NCBI GenBank assembly: GCA_023974075.1
Contig: CM043793.1
Span: 7,806,788 to 7,870,787, forward strand
Source: Chaenocephalus aceratus
Taxonomy: Eukaryota; Chordata; Actinopteri; Perciformes; Channichthyidae
Reading direction: 5' to 3'
Length of the DNA stretch: 64,000 bases
Made by a program: the position numbers and the translations under genes. Each line of letters opens with the position of its first letter. Positions within the stretch are counted from its first letter, which is position 1. The notes under the pieces are model-generated. The model did not search any database, was not told where the DNA came from, and saw nothing but the letters and a program-made list of their open reading frames with translations. This document shows, in pieces, positions 10,614 through 22,288 of this stretch.

Positions 10614-13600
10614 ATTTCACCTCCTCCTTTCCCTCACTCGTGTCCCTTCCTTGCGTCTTAGCTCCGCCTCCGTAAGATGCGAGCGAGAGACACGAGGAGG
10701 AGACGCGAGGACAGAGTAGTCCTCAGGTATTAATTGGGATGTCCTCGTTCACTCGAGCGTCACCATAAACAACACCCTTTACTTCTGGTGCATACAGTTT
10801 TATCACCTGTCACTGGACTTCCCTCCACACAAATCCCTTCATACTTGGGATGTAGTTTCTCATTGAAATGATTTTGTCCATCTCTTCCATTCATCTCTTT
10901 TATTATAGTTTTCTATGTATTATTTTCGGTCCTGTATTTGTTTTTCCAGCTATAACATTTCATTTAAGTTATAATTATAATCATAACAATAATAATAATT
11001 GATGGATTCATTTCATTGTGGTATTTGAGCTTGTTGTTTCAGATCCACTTTTGTATTGGATGTTGTTATTCAATTTGTCCTACAGAAGAGAGACACAAAT
11101 CTCTAAAATATGTATTAGTTATGCTACCCGTATTTGTATATATCCTAAATGTTTGACGTTCTGTGGGTCTACCACACATGCATCAAAAACCACAAGTAAG
11201 AACTGTAGGCTAAGTTATTATTTTATAATCAAAACATTATTATTGAATTTGCAAGTATATTTCACACATTTTAATGTTTTTATAGAGTATGATCTCCTCA
11301 TTCGTTTAAGAGATTTAATATATTTTACTCTTAATGAAGCACTTTAAACATTTAATGACTCTGATGCAGTGAGCAGAGGCTGTGAAGGTGGGGGCGGGGC
11401 TTTTATACGCGAGTAGTGAAAACACTTCCGCATAGTCTGCTCTCGTGTATCCTCCCTTTCGTCTCCTCTGGAAGCCTCCTCCCGCACCCCTCCTCGACTC
11501 CTCCGTGTGCATTTCAGCGATTGGGACGTCCTTCAACATGGCGTGTCTTGATCGATTTCCGGGTCAAGTCCCGGAGGAGGGGAAGAGAGGAGTCGAGGAG
11601 GGACATTGAGATGAACCTAGAGAAGACCTAGACCTAAACCTAAACCGAGACCTGTTGCACACTTGCTACTTTCTAACCAAAATAATTCACACCGACCACA
11701 TACTGTAGCTAAAAGCACAAACATACACAAAAACATACGATCATACCAGTGTTTGTTGCAGTCACTTCATGCACGCCACGCACTTTGGTGTGTATTTGAC
11801 TCCTACGGAAATGACATAGCATATCTACTCTTAAACTTCTCTGAACACAAGGAATATTTGAGAAAGGGCTCTTTTCTGGTGTAGAAGTCATATCTTTGTG
11901 GCACAGACCAACCTAGTGTCAGCAGAAAGTAATGAAAATAATAATTAAAAAAATATGCAAAAAAGAAAGTTAAAATATATTTTAAGATCATGTTTAGTCG
12001 TCTGATTCGTCTGTACATTGCTGTGTTAGTCTGCGTTCTACTAATTAGTGTCCACAGTGTGCCTATTGAGCTGTGTTGAACAATGTGGTGCAAGCCCCTC
12101 TCTCTGCTCTCAAAATGAATGGGTTCTGTAAAAACTACACTTTTAAAAAAAACTACACTGCGCATGCTTAGAGTATTTTTCTATTCAATGTGTGCGCCAA
12201 AAAAATAATCACCAGCGGGGCAAAGTGCTGGCAACCCCACCAAACGTCATCTCATAATTCAGAGAGCTGATTGGCTGTAATGTACGTGTGCTGCGAAAAG
12301 TGTAGTTGTGAAGAGGAGACGAGAGAGAGCAGTTTATAGCGATTAAAATCACTAAAACGGAAAGAAAATGAATGAAGTTGACCATCAGCTTCGGTAAGTT
12401 CATTTCATGTCATATATTTTGTTGATCTTCTGTGTTTAGCCTATAGGCTATTACTCTGCTGGATTTATATTGTGACCGAGGTGATGAGTGTCTGTGTTTT
12501 CCTTATACCCCCCCCCCCCCCCCCCCCCGCCTCTCTATCTGAACCATGGATAGCCTACAGCTATTTGTTCACGTGAAAAAGCACCAGAAGCTTATATATA
12601 CACATCTAAGTTGTTCGTGCACCACCACTTTTGTACATATAAAAACGCCACTGGTTCAGATATATTTCTTTATTATATCCCAATTTCCCTCTGAAATTCC
12701 ACGCCGTCGGGGAATGTGGGTGCAGACGACCACGAACGAGACGTCTCGACCACGCTAAAACTCGTGTCAATCAACGCTTAATGTGTTGACACTGTCCATG
12801 CCCCATACAACCTGCAGCAGACAAGCCTGGGTTCAGACCCTCAGACATTTGTATGTGTGCGTGTGTTTGTGATTATGTTCTTATGAGGACCGTAGGTCGT
12901 AAGAGTCAGTTGATCCTAGTAACCCTAAACTGTTAAGACAATTTGCATTTCCTTAAAAACGCTTTTACGTCAATGTTTCAATTTACGGTCAAGATAAGGA
13001 TTCAAATGGTTGAAGATGTTTGTGAGTGTACAGTGAAAGTCAGGGATTACAGACAGAAGAAAGTCTTCACAAGTAATACAGTCCTAAATGTGTGTGGGCT
13101 TCAGCCCCTCCGCAGAGTGGTGCGGGATAGACATTGGTCATAAAGGAGCTGAAAAGTGTTTAACACTTGTGCAATAAAAGGCTCAGGTTACTGTTCTGTC
13201 AGGGCTGAGGCAGCCGGCCGGGTGGTGCAGATGGCCCAGCCAGCCAAGTTTCGGAGCCCAGACAAAAACACCTTTCTCTGGGCACAGAAGCTGACGGCTT
13301 GGCCACGGCTCAAAAAATGTCCCTGGTGGATGGGAGTTTCATCCGAGTTTTTGGCGGGGACTGTTTTGTCTTAGAGACGCAGAACACGTTTGTAGCTTTT
13401 GGGTAGTGTTTGCAGCAGGTGACGTGTGTGGACGCACAACTCCATGTCATCCTGAAGTGAAAGTGGAACGAGATATGCAAGTATGGAATTGGATTAGTGT
13501 TGCTAGACTGGATTGAGCCTTGAAGTATGTGCCAGCCAGGGTTTTCTGGCTTGCTGCAAAGTACATATCGCTGCGTTATAATGATGGCTCGGACGGTTGA

Positions 13601-13650
13601 GGTTGTCAAAATGCCTTCCTGTCCCTAAAGACCTTTTTAAAAACAGGGTC
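10614..13650. other. Intergenic, no gene recognised
   Basis: The stretch holds GC-richer, purine/pyrimidine-skewed patches at 10620-10740 and 11390-11640; the second has a short inverted pair, cctcctcgactcctcc with ggagtcgagg. A 21-base C run lies at 12508-12528. Several anonymous short open frames are present. None has a domain I recognise or convincing splice sites. Confidence 0.4.
12508..12528 (+). repeat. Poly(C) tract, 21 bases
   Basis: Uninterrupted run of C. It is prone to sequencing-length error and to G-quadruplex formation on the other strand. Confidence 0.9.
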
Positions 13651-13662
13651 ATAACATTTCAC

Positions 13663-13668
13663 TTTATT
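13663..13668 (-). promoter_or_regulatory. mymk: Candidate poly(A) signal of mymk
   Basis: On the minus strand this reads AATAAA, 996 bases beyond the mymk stop codon, suggesting a 3' UTR of about 1 kb (about 13650-14663). No nearer AATAAA was seen on the minus strand in that interval. Assignment is by position only. Confidence 0.4.
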
Positions 13669-14663
13669 TTATATATATTACAAAATGATCACAAACACTA
13701 TATTGAAGATACAATCTTCTGCAATAAATAACAATATCTTGAAAAAAGTATTACAAAGTACAAACAGTGCACAATGGGGACATAGGTCATGGCCAAAGCT
13801 GAGCGGTCAGTGAACCGGAGTGCGCAGACAGAGTAGTTCACCTGCTGATCCAGAAACACATCAAGAGGCTTCAGTCTGGTTACAGGCTGAAATCTGGGCC
13901 GCTGCTTCCCCTCCCTACAACGTCTGATGCTCCACATGACACATTTGGCACCTCGAGGACGTATAAAAACGGTCAAATGTGTTTTACAGTCTTGTAATTC
14001 TCATAAACAAATTGAGCCGCGTGCTTCCTTTCCATCAGAGACACGGGAAAGGGAAAGGGAAAGAGAAAGAGGAGGGGGACAGACACAGGCGAGCAGACGA
14101 AAGGTCTCCCCTGAGGAACATTTCTAAAGACAATTTATATATTTTGGAGAGATAAACCATCTGCCGGTTTCTTCTTCTCATAAATCTTCCAGTCAGTTTT
14201 ACTGGCTTGTCTGAGCCACCGTCTCCCTGTTCTTGCTGTGTGTGTTCTTTCATAGCGCGCTGCCTGTCTTCAGCTCTGGACAAGTGCTTCAGAGAGCTCG
14301 GGTCTTATCTGGAGTTTGAGGGCACCAGAGGCCTTTTTGTTCCTGCCTATGCAGTTTATATAGTTACCTCAGGTTACTTATGCTTTACTACCTGCTATCT
14401 ACGGTGGCTGGTTGATGCCTAAAGTCACTTCTGACCTTAAATATTCTACCAGCAAAACATATTTTTTGGAATAGAAAGGAACGTCCACATGATGGTTGGT
14501 TTCCTGCTCAAGAAGATTAACTTACCAGCCACATACAAGTTTATCAGAATTTGGCTGACAGGTATTTGGTGTTTTCCCTGTTTCCCGCTCATAGCCAACC
14601 ATTATCTATAGCCTGCTCTTCAGGTTTAAGTCCTCCTATGTTAGACAGCTATGTGTTTTGGTT

Positions 14664-14900
14664 TCACTTCCAGCCGTTCATCTCTTTGAGCTTGCTGATG
14701 CTGGTCCCTTTGACAGGTGTTGAGGGTGGCGGGTTGTAAAGAGGCAGGATGGGGGTGCTACAGCGTCCTGTCCACAGCTTCTCAATGGGGACTGTCCACA
14801 CGGTCCGAGAAGACTTCTTCTTCGTCTTGTCCTTCGTCTTGTCCTTCGTCAGGTCCTTCGTCTTGTCCTTCTTCTCTTTAGTGGTTCCAGGGGTTACGGA
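14664..14900 (-). CDS. mymk: mymk exon 6, C-terminal extension not present in the mammalian protein
   Basis: A strong polypyrimidine tract (CTTGTTCCCTCTCCAG) precedes 14900. The frame needed from exon 5 is open for 78 codons to TGA. The peptide starts SVTPGTTKEK, continues with a Lys/Asp/Thr repeat block (KDKT/KDLT), then RTVWTVPIEKLWTG, PLYNPPPSTPVKG and ends NGWK. It is cytosolic by topology, basic and probably disordered except the middle. A lengthened repeat-bearing tail has been described in rainbow trout Myomaker (from memory); whether it is homologous to this one is not known to me. Confidence 0.75.
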   Translation of the reverse strand, partial: SVTPGTTKEKKDKTKDLTKDKTKDKTKKKSSRTVWTVPIEKLWTGRCSTPILPLYNPPPSTPVKGTSISKLKEMNGWK

Positions 14901-17900
14901 CTGGAGAGGGAACAAGTAGGAAGCAGGATTAGGGCAACATAAATGATATCTGAGCTTGACTGACATAAATGATGCTCTATTGTTAGAGGGTCAGTTGATA
15001 TTACCTTTTACTTTCTATGTAGTTCAAACAACCTACTGTCTTAGTCCTATCAATCCTCTCGTGTTTATAATAGATAAATAAATATAACGTACGCAGCAGC
15101 AAAGAGCAAAGCAGCTGAGTTTGGCAGCATTTCGTCCTGTTCCTGCGTAGCGGTTCTTCTTTGGCAGCAGCAGTATGAAGGACACAGCCAAAGACAGATG
15201 GTAGAAGCTGTGGACATAGGCGTAGTCCCACTCCTGCAGTGAAGTGAAGAAAGCCCATATTATTCAGGATCATTTATTTTATTACATTTTCTCTGTCTGA
15301 TGGCCTCTTAAATGTAACAGAAAAACACAACAAAAGATACAACTGCATATAGGCAACTTCTGACATTTCAAGTAGACATTTAAAAAAAAAGTATGTGATG
15401 GTTAACTGCCTCGCCAATGTTCTGACAGCCCATTATTCTGAAACCCCAACAGTCCCGAAAAAAGTTCCCTTTGGTCCAAGAGACTGTTACCCGAAATGCA
15501 TACACCCATTATTACCCTTTCCGTGAAACAAGCGGAAACACACAGCTAATTATTATGCAGAATGGGGTAAAGGCATGTCTTGATCTACGCTGTCCATCAT
15601 CATAACCAATTAGACTCCACATGTCTAAGCCGAACATCCCTATCAATCGAGTGGTGCAGTACGGAGTCCTAAAACCCGGAAAAGCGTTTCCCATGTTGCC
15701 CCTTCAGATCCCTCGTCTCAAAGTTTTTTTGAATGTGCTTGTGATTAGAAGCCTGAAATAAGGTCTGTGGTTAACACGACCTGAAGAGATTGGCACGTTT
15801 CTATGACATAAAATATGCCAGTAAATACTCCACTTATTAATGAAAAACTAGCCAATCAGAGGCAGAGAAGTGTGGGTTATGCCATAGTAGGAACAAAACA
15901 TTGTTTATGTGAAATATTTTACAAAATAATTAACCATGGGCCTTTGGAACAATGGGTGTTAAGTTTCTGGGTTACAGACTGTTGGATAAATGGGCTTTTG
16001 TTCCAATAGGACATGTTTCAGACCATTGGTGTTTTGGAATTATGGTCCATCGGAAACAAAGGGCTGTCCCTAAATCCTGTTAACAATGTAAATAGGTGGC
16101 AATTCATCGTATAATTGTACTTGTACTTTTAATGGGTTAGGATTGTTATGTAATGACAAAAGTCACCTCAAAGTAGAAACGCAGCATCAGAGCAAGAGCA
16201 CCAAAGCAGCATCCCGGGCCGACCTGCTGTGTATACACAGACTTCTCCGGATACACAGCCCTCAACTGCTTCATTTTCTGTAGCTGAAACCCCAGGAGTT
16301 CAGAATAATGTTAGCTACAGATTAGAATGACAAGGAATTCGAGTTGACAGTAAGAGCAAAGACAAGCTGCAAAGGAAGAAGAAGATAAGTAGAGAAGAGT
16401 GGAACAAACGGAAAGTAAAAGGACAAGATGGAATTGGGAAAGTACAAAGAAAATACTTTAAGAGAAGAAGTCAAGAAAGATAGGACAGAAGAAAAAGTTG
16501 TTCTAGGTCAATGAAGATGGTGGATATGTAAGAAAGGAAGGACATGGAGAGAGGGGAAGAAAATGGTGGATAGGACAGAGAATTGATTGGATCATATACC
16601 TTGTAACAATGCCCTGTTAATCTAAAGCTACTCACCCATTTCACAGTGATGATAAAGACAGCAGATCCAATGGGTCCAGAGTAGATCCCATAGCCCCAGC
16701 GATCCTGATAGATCCTTACAGCGGTTGTCAAGACTCCAAACATAGTAACGCTGGAGCGCTGGGGTTCATCAAAGTCACCCAGAGCTGGGACAAGGAGACA
16801 CATACTGCATGTTAGAGACATGTGAAAGGGTGGCCCGCCGTCGAGTGAACTCTGGAGCAATTACATTTTCGTATAAACACCAGCCTTTAACATACCTATA
16901 CATACAGCCATACATTTTTTTTGAAAGTATAGTCTATAGCTAACTTAGGGATTTAGAAAAAAAGTAAGCTTGTTAGCTAGCTAAGCGTTTTAATAAATAG
17001 TATGGCAAAAAAGTTACTTCCACACATCTCTGAATAACCAAATGGAAATGTCCAACAGTACTCAGAGTCCAGAGTGTGCTTCGGCGATTACGATACGTCC
17101 ACACAGCAGCTTTTCAAAAATCTTGAAAATCTTGGAGCTGGGTGTGTCTAAAGCGTGGGGATTTTTTGCGAGCAACGCGACCAACAACCAATCACATGAA
17201 TCTCCCGTCCCCGACATACAAAGCAAAAAACCCCAGGGATTTTATGCGAGCAATATATATATATATAAACTCCCCAAACAGGCGAAAACCTACCAGTTTC
17301 ACCCACTGTCTCTGCCACCTCCCTCCATGCCTGGTTCCTCCGGTTTGTATCCCGTTAATAGTTCTGGTCGTAAAGAACCGGGTGATTTGCTACCTCAATT
17401 TCTCGTTTGGAATATGAGGAAATGAACTGCGGTCTGGCTCTCCCTGCTTACACGCGGTTTGATTGGCTAGCGCTTCTACTGTCAGATTTGCATAAACGTG
17501 TTTGATTGGCTGGCGCTTCCAGCTCAGCTTCAAAAGTTGAACATTGCTCAACTTTGGAATCCTGGAAATCCTGGACATCCTGGAAATCTTCGCTTCGCTC
17601 CCCCACAATGCAGTTCGGCGAAAAGCGAGGCAAAGTGACGTCATCCCCATTCAAAGTCAATGGACAGAGAAGCGTTGGAAGCGGTGGAAGTTTCTTCTGA
17701 AGCTGCTGTGTGGACGTACCGTTAGAGTATTTGCGATATTAATTTACTTCACGAATACCAATGTGACCACAACTAGCTTATTTTCAAATGAGACATATGT
17801 AATTAGCCTAGCTAGTGGCCTGATGTCCCTCCGCCTCATTTTGGTATTCTCCATGAGGAATTTACACAAATATATATTTAGTACAGCTGGATGCTGGCCT

Positions 17901-18168
17901 GCCAGGCAGTAATGCACTTTCAAATTAATCCGTATCAACGCACCAACATTCAGAACAGGTCTAGCATAAATAGGCCCAAGCCCATTCATAAGCTGGTCCA
18001 TCTAATGAGCATTTCATTCTTTAAAACTGTCAAAGCCATTTTTAAATGTGGTACACAATACCAATACTATTAGTCTAGAATGAAAAAGTCAGCTGTCCAA
18101 TTTGGCTTTTCACAGCATAGGATTTAAAGGGCTTGTTACAAAAACCACAGGGGCGTGTGTGTGTGTGT

Positions 18169-18224
<56 letters not shown>

Positions 18225-19646
18225 ATATGAGAGTGAGCACATGTGAGCTGAACTCAAAGACATAACATGTGTTATCAACAACTGCTGCGGGCAGAGCTGC
18301 TTGTTTTTAACCTTGTGCCTGGGAAGTGTAGTTGACGAGAATTGACTTTTGTTTTCATTTTTTTGAGGGGTGTAACATTTTCTTATTGCTTGCTTGAATT
18401 TACACAACAAACAGTTCTTCTTTAAGAAAGAAACTAAAAGTTGTGGAATGGAAGACTTCTGGTCTTTTGAAAAGTATCTTTCTCAAGGTCATGTCATAAT
18501 TTTCAACATCGTTTCAGGAAAATCCATGTAGAAAAGATAATACAATACTGTTAACAAAGACGTACCTATCAGTGTGACCCACATGGAGAGAGCGGTGCTG
18601 TAAACGCTGAAATACTCCAGAACATCGTATCTCATGAAACACAGGATGGAGAGGCCAGGTCCATCACATGCATGGTAGATCTACAGAGAGACAACAAGTT
18701 GAACAGCCAGCCACAGTGGTGGAGGGTATGGAAGCCCATAAGAGACTTTATTAAAATGATATTATAAACTTGAAAATTACAATGATATACCACAATAGCA
18801 TTAAACATGTGTATTTTTATTATAACATTAAAAAAATTCACCATTTAAAATGGCACATTCATTTTTCCTTATATTTTTCTTGCATAAATAGAAAATGAGG
18901 GAACATTGTTAATATTGCATTTTACTTTGGAAACTTGAATGAATATTTGAATGTTATTGACTACACAGGGGCAACAGCTTTTCCATTTCTATTTTTATAT
19001 GGTCATAGAACACCCATACAATTATTTGAAATTTAAAAATAATTATACAAGGAGGTTAATGGTTAGTTAAATAAGGTACAAATCAATGAACAACCTTAGT
19101 CTGTATCCAGCTCGGTACCAATGGCAATTCAATTTCATGTATTGTGTCCTAAATCTAGAAAATCTTCTCTCTACTTTCCTTTCTATAAGCAATTAGCAAT
19201 GCCAACATATTTTGAGTTACTAAACTAAATAGCAAATAGTTTATTTCTATAGCAATTACATTGATACATGAGTTTCATTAAATATGAGGTTATTTCTACA
19301 TGTTGTCACTTCAAGTTGTTGCGAGCAAAGCCTTAATAGATCAAATGAGTGACTATGTAGGATATGGATTAACATATTGTATACTTGATTTAATTTACGT
19401 AAAATAAACTCTAAAAAACATGGATATGAAATAAAGTATAAACACCACAATTAAAGAAACGCAATCCACACAAATGCAGTCTGTCACATGAAAACAGAAC
19501 CTTAAGCCTACCGCAGTGAAGAACATCGTGAAGAAGTAGACCATGGCCTCCATGTGGAAACCCCTCTTGGCGGCCACGCTGGCTGTCGGCAGAAACACCA
19601 GGCTGCTGACTGTCGGAAGAAGCATCTTGGCAATAAATGAACCCAT
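14664..19646 (-). CDS. mymk: Myomaker (TMEM8C), myoblast fusion protein, with extended C-terminus
   Basis: Six minus-strand exons with consistent phase give 297 residues: 19512-19646, 18566-18680, 16636-16784, 16167-16283, 15093-15233 and 14664-14900. Residues 1-219 align throughout with vertebrate Myomaker, the multipass plasma-membrane protein of the CREST superfamily that drives myoblast-myoblast fusion. Landmarks are MEAMVYFFTMFF (32-43), HACDGPG (48-54), GDFDEP, YGIYSGPIG, SVYTQQVGPGCCFGALALML, HSFYH (180-184) and the Cys cluster 217-219. His/Asp of HACD and HSFYH are candidate metal-binding residues of the superfamily. Family members in mammals and zebrafish end right after the Cys cluster at about 220 residues. 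Here an in-frame sixth exon adds 78. The core is near certain; the extra exon rests on splice signals, phase and an open frame. adamtsl2 lies divergently upstream. Confidence 0.95.
14823..14870 (-). repeat. mymk: Coding minisatellite, 12-bp unit x 4 in mymk exon 6
   Basis: Four units of AAGGACAAGACG (one with CTG for AAG) on the minus strand, each coding K-D-K-T or K-D-L-T. Copy-number change by whole units keeps the frame. Confidence 0.9.
15093..15233 (-). CDS. mymk: mymk exon 5, ends in the Cys cluster
   Basis: Acceptor CACTGCAG; encodes EWDYAYVHSFYH to AKLSCFALCCC. The next six bases are GTACGT, a full donor consensus. Unspliced, the frame would give Val plus 18 more residues before TAG at 15035-15033. 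So even retention does not reproduce the usual ...CCCV ending. Confidence 0.9.
16167..16283 (-). CDS. mymk: mymk exon 4
   Basis: The first AG (TTTCAG) is used, so the exon starts CTACAG (LQKMKQ), matching the family; a second AG six bases on would drop LQ. It encodes SVYTQQVGPGCCFGALAL and ends RFYFE at donor GTGACT. Confidence 0.93.
16636..16784 (-). CDS. mymk: mymk exon 3
   Basis: Acceptor CTTGTCCCAG, donor GTGAGT. It encodes LGDFDEPQRSSVTMFGVL through FIITVKW. Confidence 0.95.
17091..17721. mobile_element. PIF/Harbinger-type MITE in mymk intron 2
   Basis: Terminal inverted repeats gtacgtccacacagcagctt (left copy has atacgtcc) lie at 17091 and end at 17721. Each end is flanked by TTA, the usual TWA target duplication. 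The interior of 631 bp has no transposase. Confidence 0.7.
18154..18221 (+). repeat. (GT)n microsatellite in mymk intron 1-2 region
   Basis: About 68 bp of GT with one CA interruption near 18169, about 345 bp downstream of mymk exon 2 in the direction of transcription. Confidence 0.95.
18566..18680 (-). CDS. mymk: mymk exon 2
   Basis: Acceptor CTCTGTAG, donor GTACGT. It encodes IYHACDGPGLSILCFMRYD through SMWVTLI, ending one base into an Ala codon. Confidence 0.95.
19512..19646 (-). CDS. mymk: mymk exon 1
   Basis: ATG is read at 19646-19644, giving 45 codons (MGSFIAKMLLPTVSSLVFLP...FFTA), then donor GTAGGC. It covers the extracellular N-terminus and the first membrane helix. The Met starts at the same place as in the family. 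Confidence 0.95.
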
Positions 19647-19705
19647 TGTGAAGGGACAGCAAACACAACTCTGGGCTGCAGATGTTCCTTTGTCTCTGAA
19701 ATACT

Positions 19706-19713
19706 TTTTTATA
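19706..19713 (-). promoter_or_regulatory. mymk: Candidate TATA box of mymk
   Basis: Minus strand reads TATAAAAA about 60-67 bases before the start codon, implying transcription start near 19680 and a short 5' UTR. Confidence 0.5.
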
Positions 19714-19857
19714 AAGAATTAGTGAAAGTATAAAAAGAAATGTGATGGAAAGAAGGTCCTTTAGTCCTTATTGTCTGTGACCGGTGAGTCTAGAAGTGAG
19801 TGGATGAGCTAGAGAATGCAGCATACTGTACACACTCCTAAGCAGAATGGACACACC

Positions 19858-19863
19858 CAGCTG
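19858..19863. promoter_or_regulatory. mymk: E-box CAGCTG, proximal, upstream of mymk
   Basis: CAGCTG, a core bound by MyoD-family factors, lies 212-217 bases before the ATG. Myogenic bHLH control of mymk through promoter E-boxes is known in other vertebrates. Confidence 0.5.
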
Positions 19864-19935
19864 TCCAGTTTGGCCCTTTAACGTTTAAATGTCCCCTAGC
19901 TGGCAGGTCAACAGTATGTGCAGTGTCATGGTGGG

Positions 19936-19941
19936 CAGCTG
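19936..19941. promoter_or_regulatory. mymk: E-box CAGCTG, distal, upstream of mymk
   Basis: A second CAGCTG, 78 bases further out than the first. Paired E-boxes at this distance fit a muscle promoter. Confidence 0.5.
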
Positions 19942-20044
19942 TTGGCATACCAGTGCAACATGGGAGGGGTTGTAGGCAGAGCAAGGGCTAGCAGGCCATA
20001 TTGTAGCATATCTGCGTTCCAGGAGCTTCCAGCCAGGGTTGAAC

Positions 20045-20440
20045 TAGTATTAGTTAGAACTAGTGGTTGTTTTACCTGTATGGTGCTATAGAGTGGTAGA
20101 GGAATTATTATTTGACTGTTTTACGTTTTTTTCAGACAAAGCTCTCAATATACCGGTCCATCTTCGTTCCTACCCTCACCAATGGTTAGGAAGGATGAGT
20201 CATGAAGATTTGCGGATACAAGCGGCCAAAATGGGTTTTCTCCGGAGGGGGGCTGGCATCTCGCTCAGTGATGTGGTGAGAAGTGCAGTCACACAGGAGG
20301 GACTTGGAGTAGAACCGCTGTTCCTTTGATTAGGAATGGATCCATTTCAGGTGGTTGAGGAACCTGGTAAGGATGCCACCTGGGCGCCTCCCCGCGGAGG
20401 TGTTCCAGGCGCGTCTAGGTCTTGTTCCTAATTGAAGTCA
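20045..20440 (+). mobile_element. Interspersed repeat fragment, possibly a LINE 3' part
   Basis: Contains aggtggttgaggaacctggt, ggatgccacctgggcgcctcc and gaggtgttccaggcgcgtc, a phrase set I associate with a common fish retroelement end. A short open frame (20127-20326) ends GVEPLFL but has no partner. Confidence 0.35.
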
Positions 20441-21559
20441 TCGGGACAGGTTTGTTTGGGCATAATGATGTAAAGTCACAGTCCCAATGACATAGAGCTG
20501 GTACAAGACATGTCGAAAAACAAGACCCACGGTCATGCAACAGGACCCGACCGACCTCATCAGACATGCAATCATTCGGCCAGCTTATCTCTACTGGTTT
20601 TAAGTTACAAAAATGCAGACTGTATCAAATATGTCTGGAAAGCGCATTTTGAGTCAAAGCAGTTTGAGCTGGGTGTTTAAAAATGAACAAAAAGTCCTTG
20701 GCAATGAAAGGTTATACATGTATGGTGGTGATGTTATATATATATGGCAGATTTCTTTTTGTCTCATCTTGGCAAAGCCATATTTGACACTGTACTGCAC
20801 TGTTGTCCCCGAGAGTGGATTTCTGAAATGATCTAATGATGGCGGTGAGGCAGCAGTTGCTCTCCTCTGCGCTCTGCTCAGCTGCTCCACCTGCTTGAGG
20901 GCTTGAGGAAGGGACACAAAGGGTGCAGTATTACTGAGGGCCTTCACCCCACGCCTCAGATTCTCAGAGTGTTTCAGTAACCCGAGCTGCCAGGGCCGAA
21001 ACCCTGTAGTGGCCTAACCACGCCCTCTGCGGGTGATCTGTGCCGTGGAAGCAATGGTTTCAATATTTGGTTTTGTGCACATACATGTAGCACAACATAC
21101 AAGGGACATTCTCCTGGGTAGACTGACGGTGCCTCGATGTCAGGTCACTCTCAATGACTTTTGGTGAACACTATTGGTTCTCGTAAAGGTTTGCATTTGT
21201 TATTTTTTAAATGAGCATGTGTCCTCCCTAAAGCGGAGTGTGTCTTCATTGGCAGAATAAGTCAGATGACCCCACCCCAAGCCCCTACTCACCCTTTCAA
21301 GAGTCAGGAGGCCAAAGAGGTCATGTCTAGGGTGTACTTTGGAATGCACCATGTGAAAGTGGGTTCCACCATGCACACTCTTGGACACTTCGTATACAGC
21401 CAATGGCTAGTATCCCAGCACTTATATTCCAGCAACTGGCAATCCAGAAGACATCTTCATTAACCCTTGTGTGGTGTTCATATTTTTGTTATTCAGCCAG
21501 TGTTCGTTGGTCTGGTGGACCCGCTGCCTTTTTGGGTTTCAATTCAACACATCATCTTG

Positions 21560-21985
21560 AGTCGTGCCTGTGCCCGTGGCTGTGGTCCTGGATCATCGGT
21601 CCTGGATGGATATCCTCGTGGATTCATCTTCTTATTATAGACATGCATTTCCAAACATCTGGACTACCTATGTTGCAAATGTATTATCTTTTCAATTTAC
21701 ACACGGCATCTATTGCACGTCTGTCCGTCCTGGGAGAGGGATCCCTCCTCTGTTGCTCTCCCTGAGGTTTCTCCCATTTTTCCCTTTAAACTGTGGGTTT
21801 TCTCCGGAAGTGTTTCCTTGTACGATGTGAGGGTCTAAGGACAGAGGGTCTAAGGACAGAGGGTCTAAGGACAGAGGGTGTCGTATTGTCATACTGATAT
21901 TCTGTACACACTGTGAAGACCACTGAGACAAATGTAACATTTGTGATATTGGGCTATATAAATAAACATTGATTGATTGATTCAT
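21560..21985 (+). mobile_element. Retroelement 3' end nested in the piggyBac element
   Basis: Carries cgtcctgggagagggatccc, ctctccctgaggtttctccc and tgggctatataaataaaca, and ends in a TTGA repeat, as in a widespread teleost retroposon tail. A 15-bp unit (gggtctaaggacaga) is repeated three times at about 21827-21880. The left border is uncertain. Confidence 0.55.
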
Positions 21986-22214
21986 TGAATCAAAGTATTT
22001 TATGTTAAAATACTCAACAGATGTTTACTTCATCCCAATTACAAGCAATATAAACAGCATATATGGTTAATATTTGCCCTTTTACATTTGTTAGATCACA
22101 TTAATGAATTAAAGACATCATGCGGGAATGTGAGAGCAGACAGGTGTTGGTGCTTGAATTTATCAACAATGTTGCAACCTTGTGTGGGAATGGCAGGGGC
22201 AGAAACACAAAAGT

Positions 22215-22216
<2 letters not shown>

Positions 22217-22277
<61 letters not shown>

Positions 22278-22288
22278 ACGCACACGCA
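22217..22288 (+). repeat. (CA)n microsatellite with CACACG variants
   Basis: About 50 bp of pure CA, then four cacacg-type units. Confidence 0.95.

Noticed and set aside
13156..13374. Possible exon of a gene between the unrecognised gene and mymk
   Set aside because: No convincing acceptor/donor pair and no known motif.
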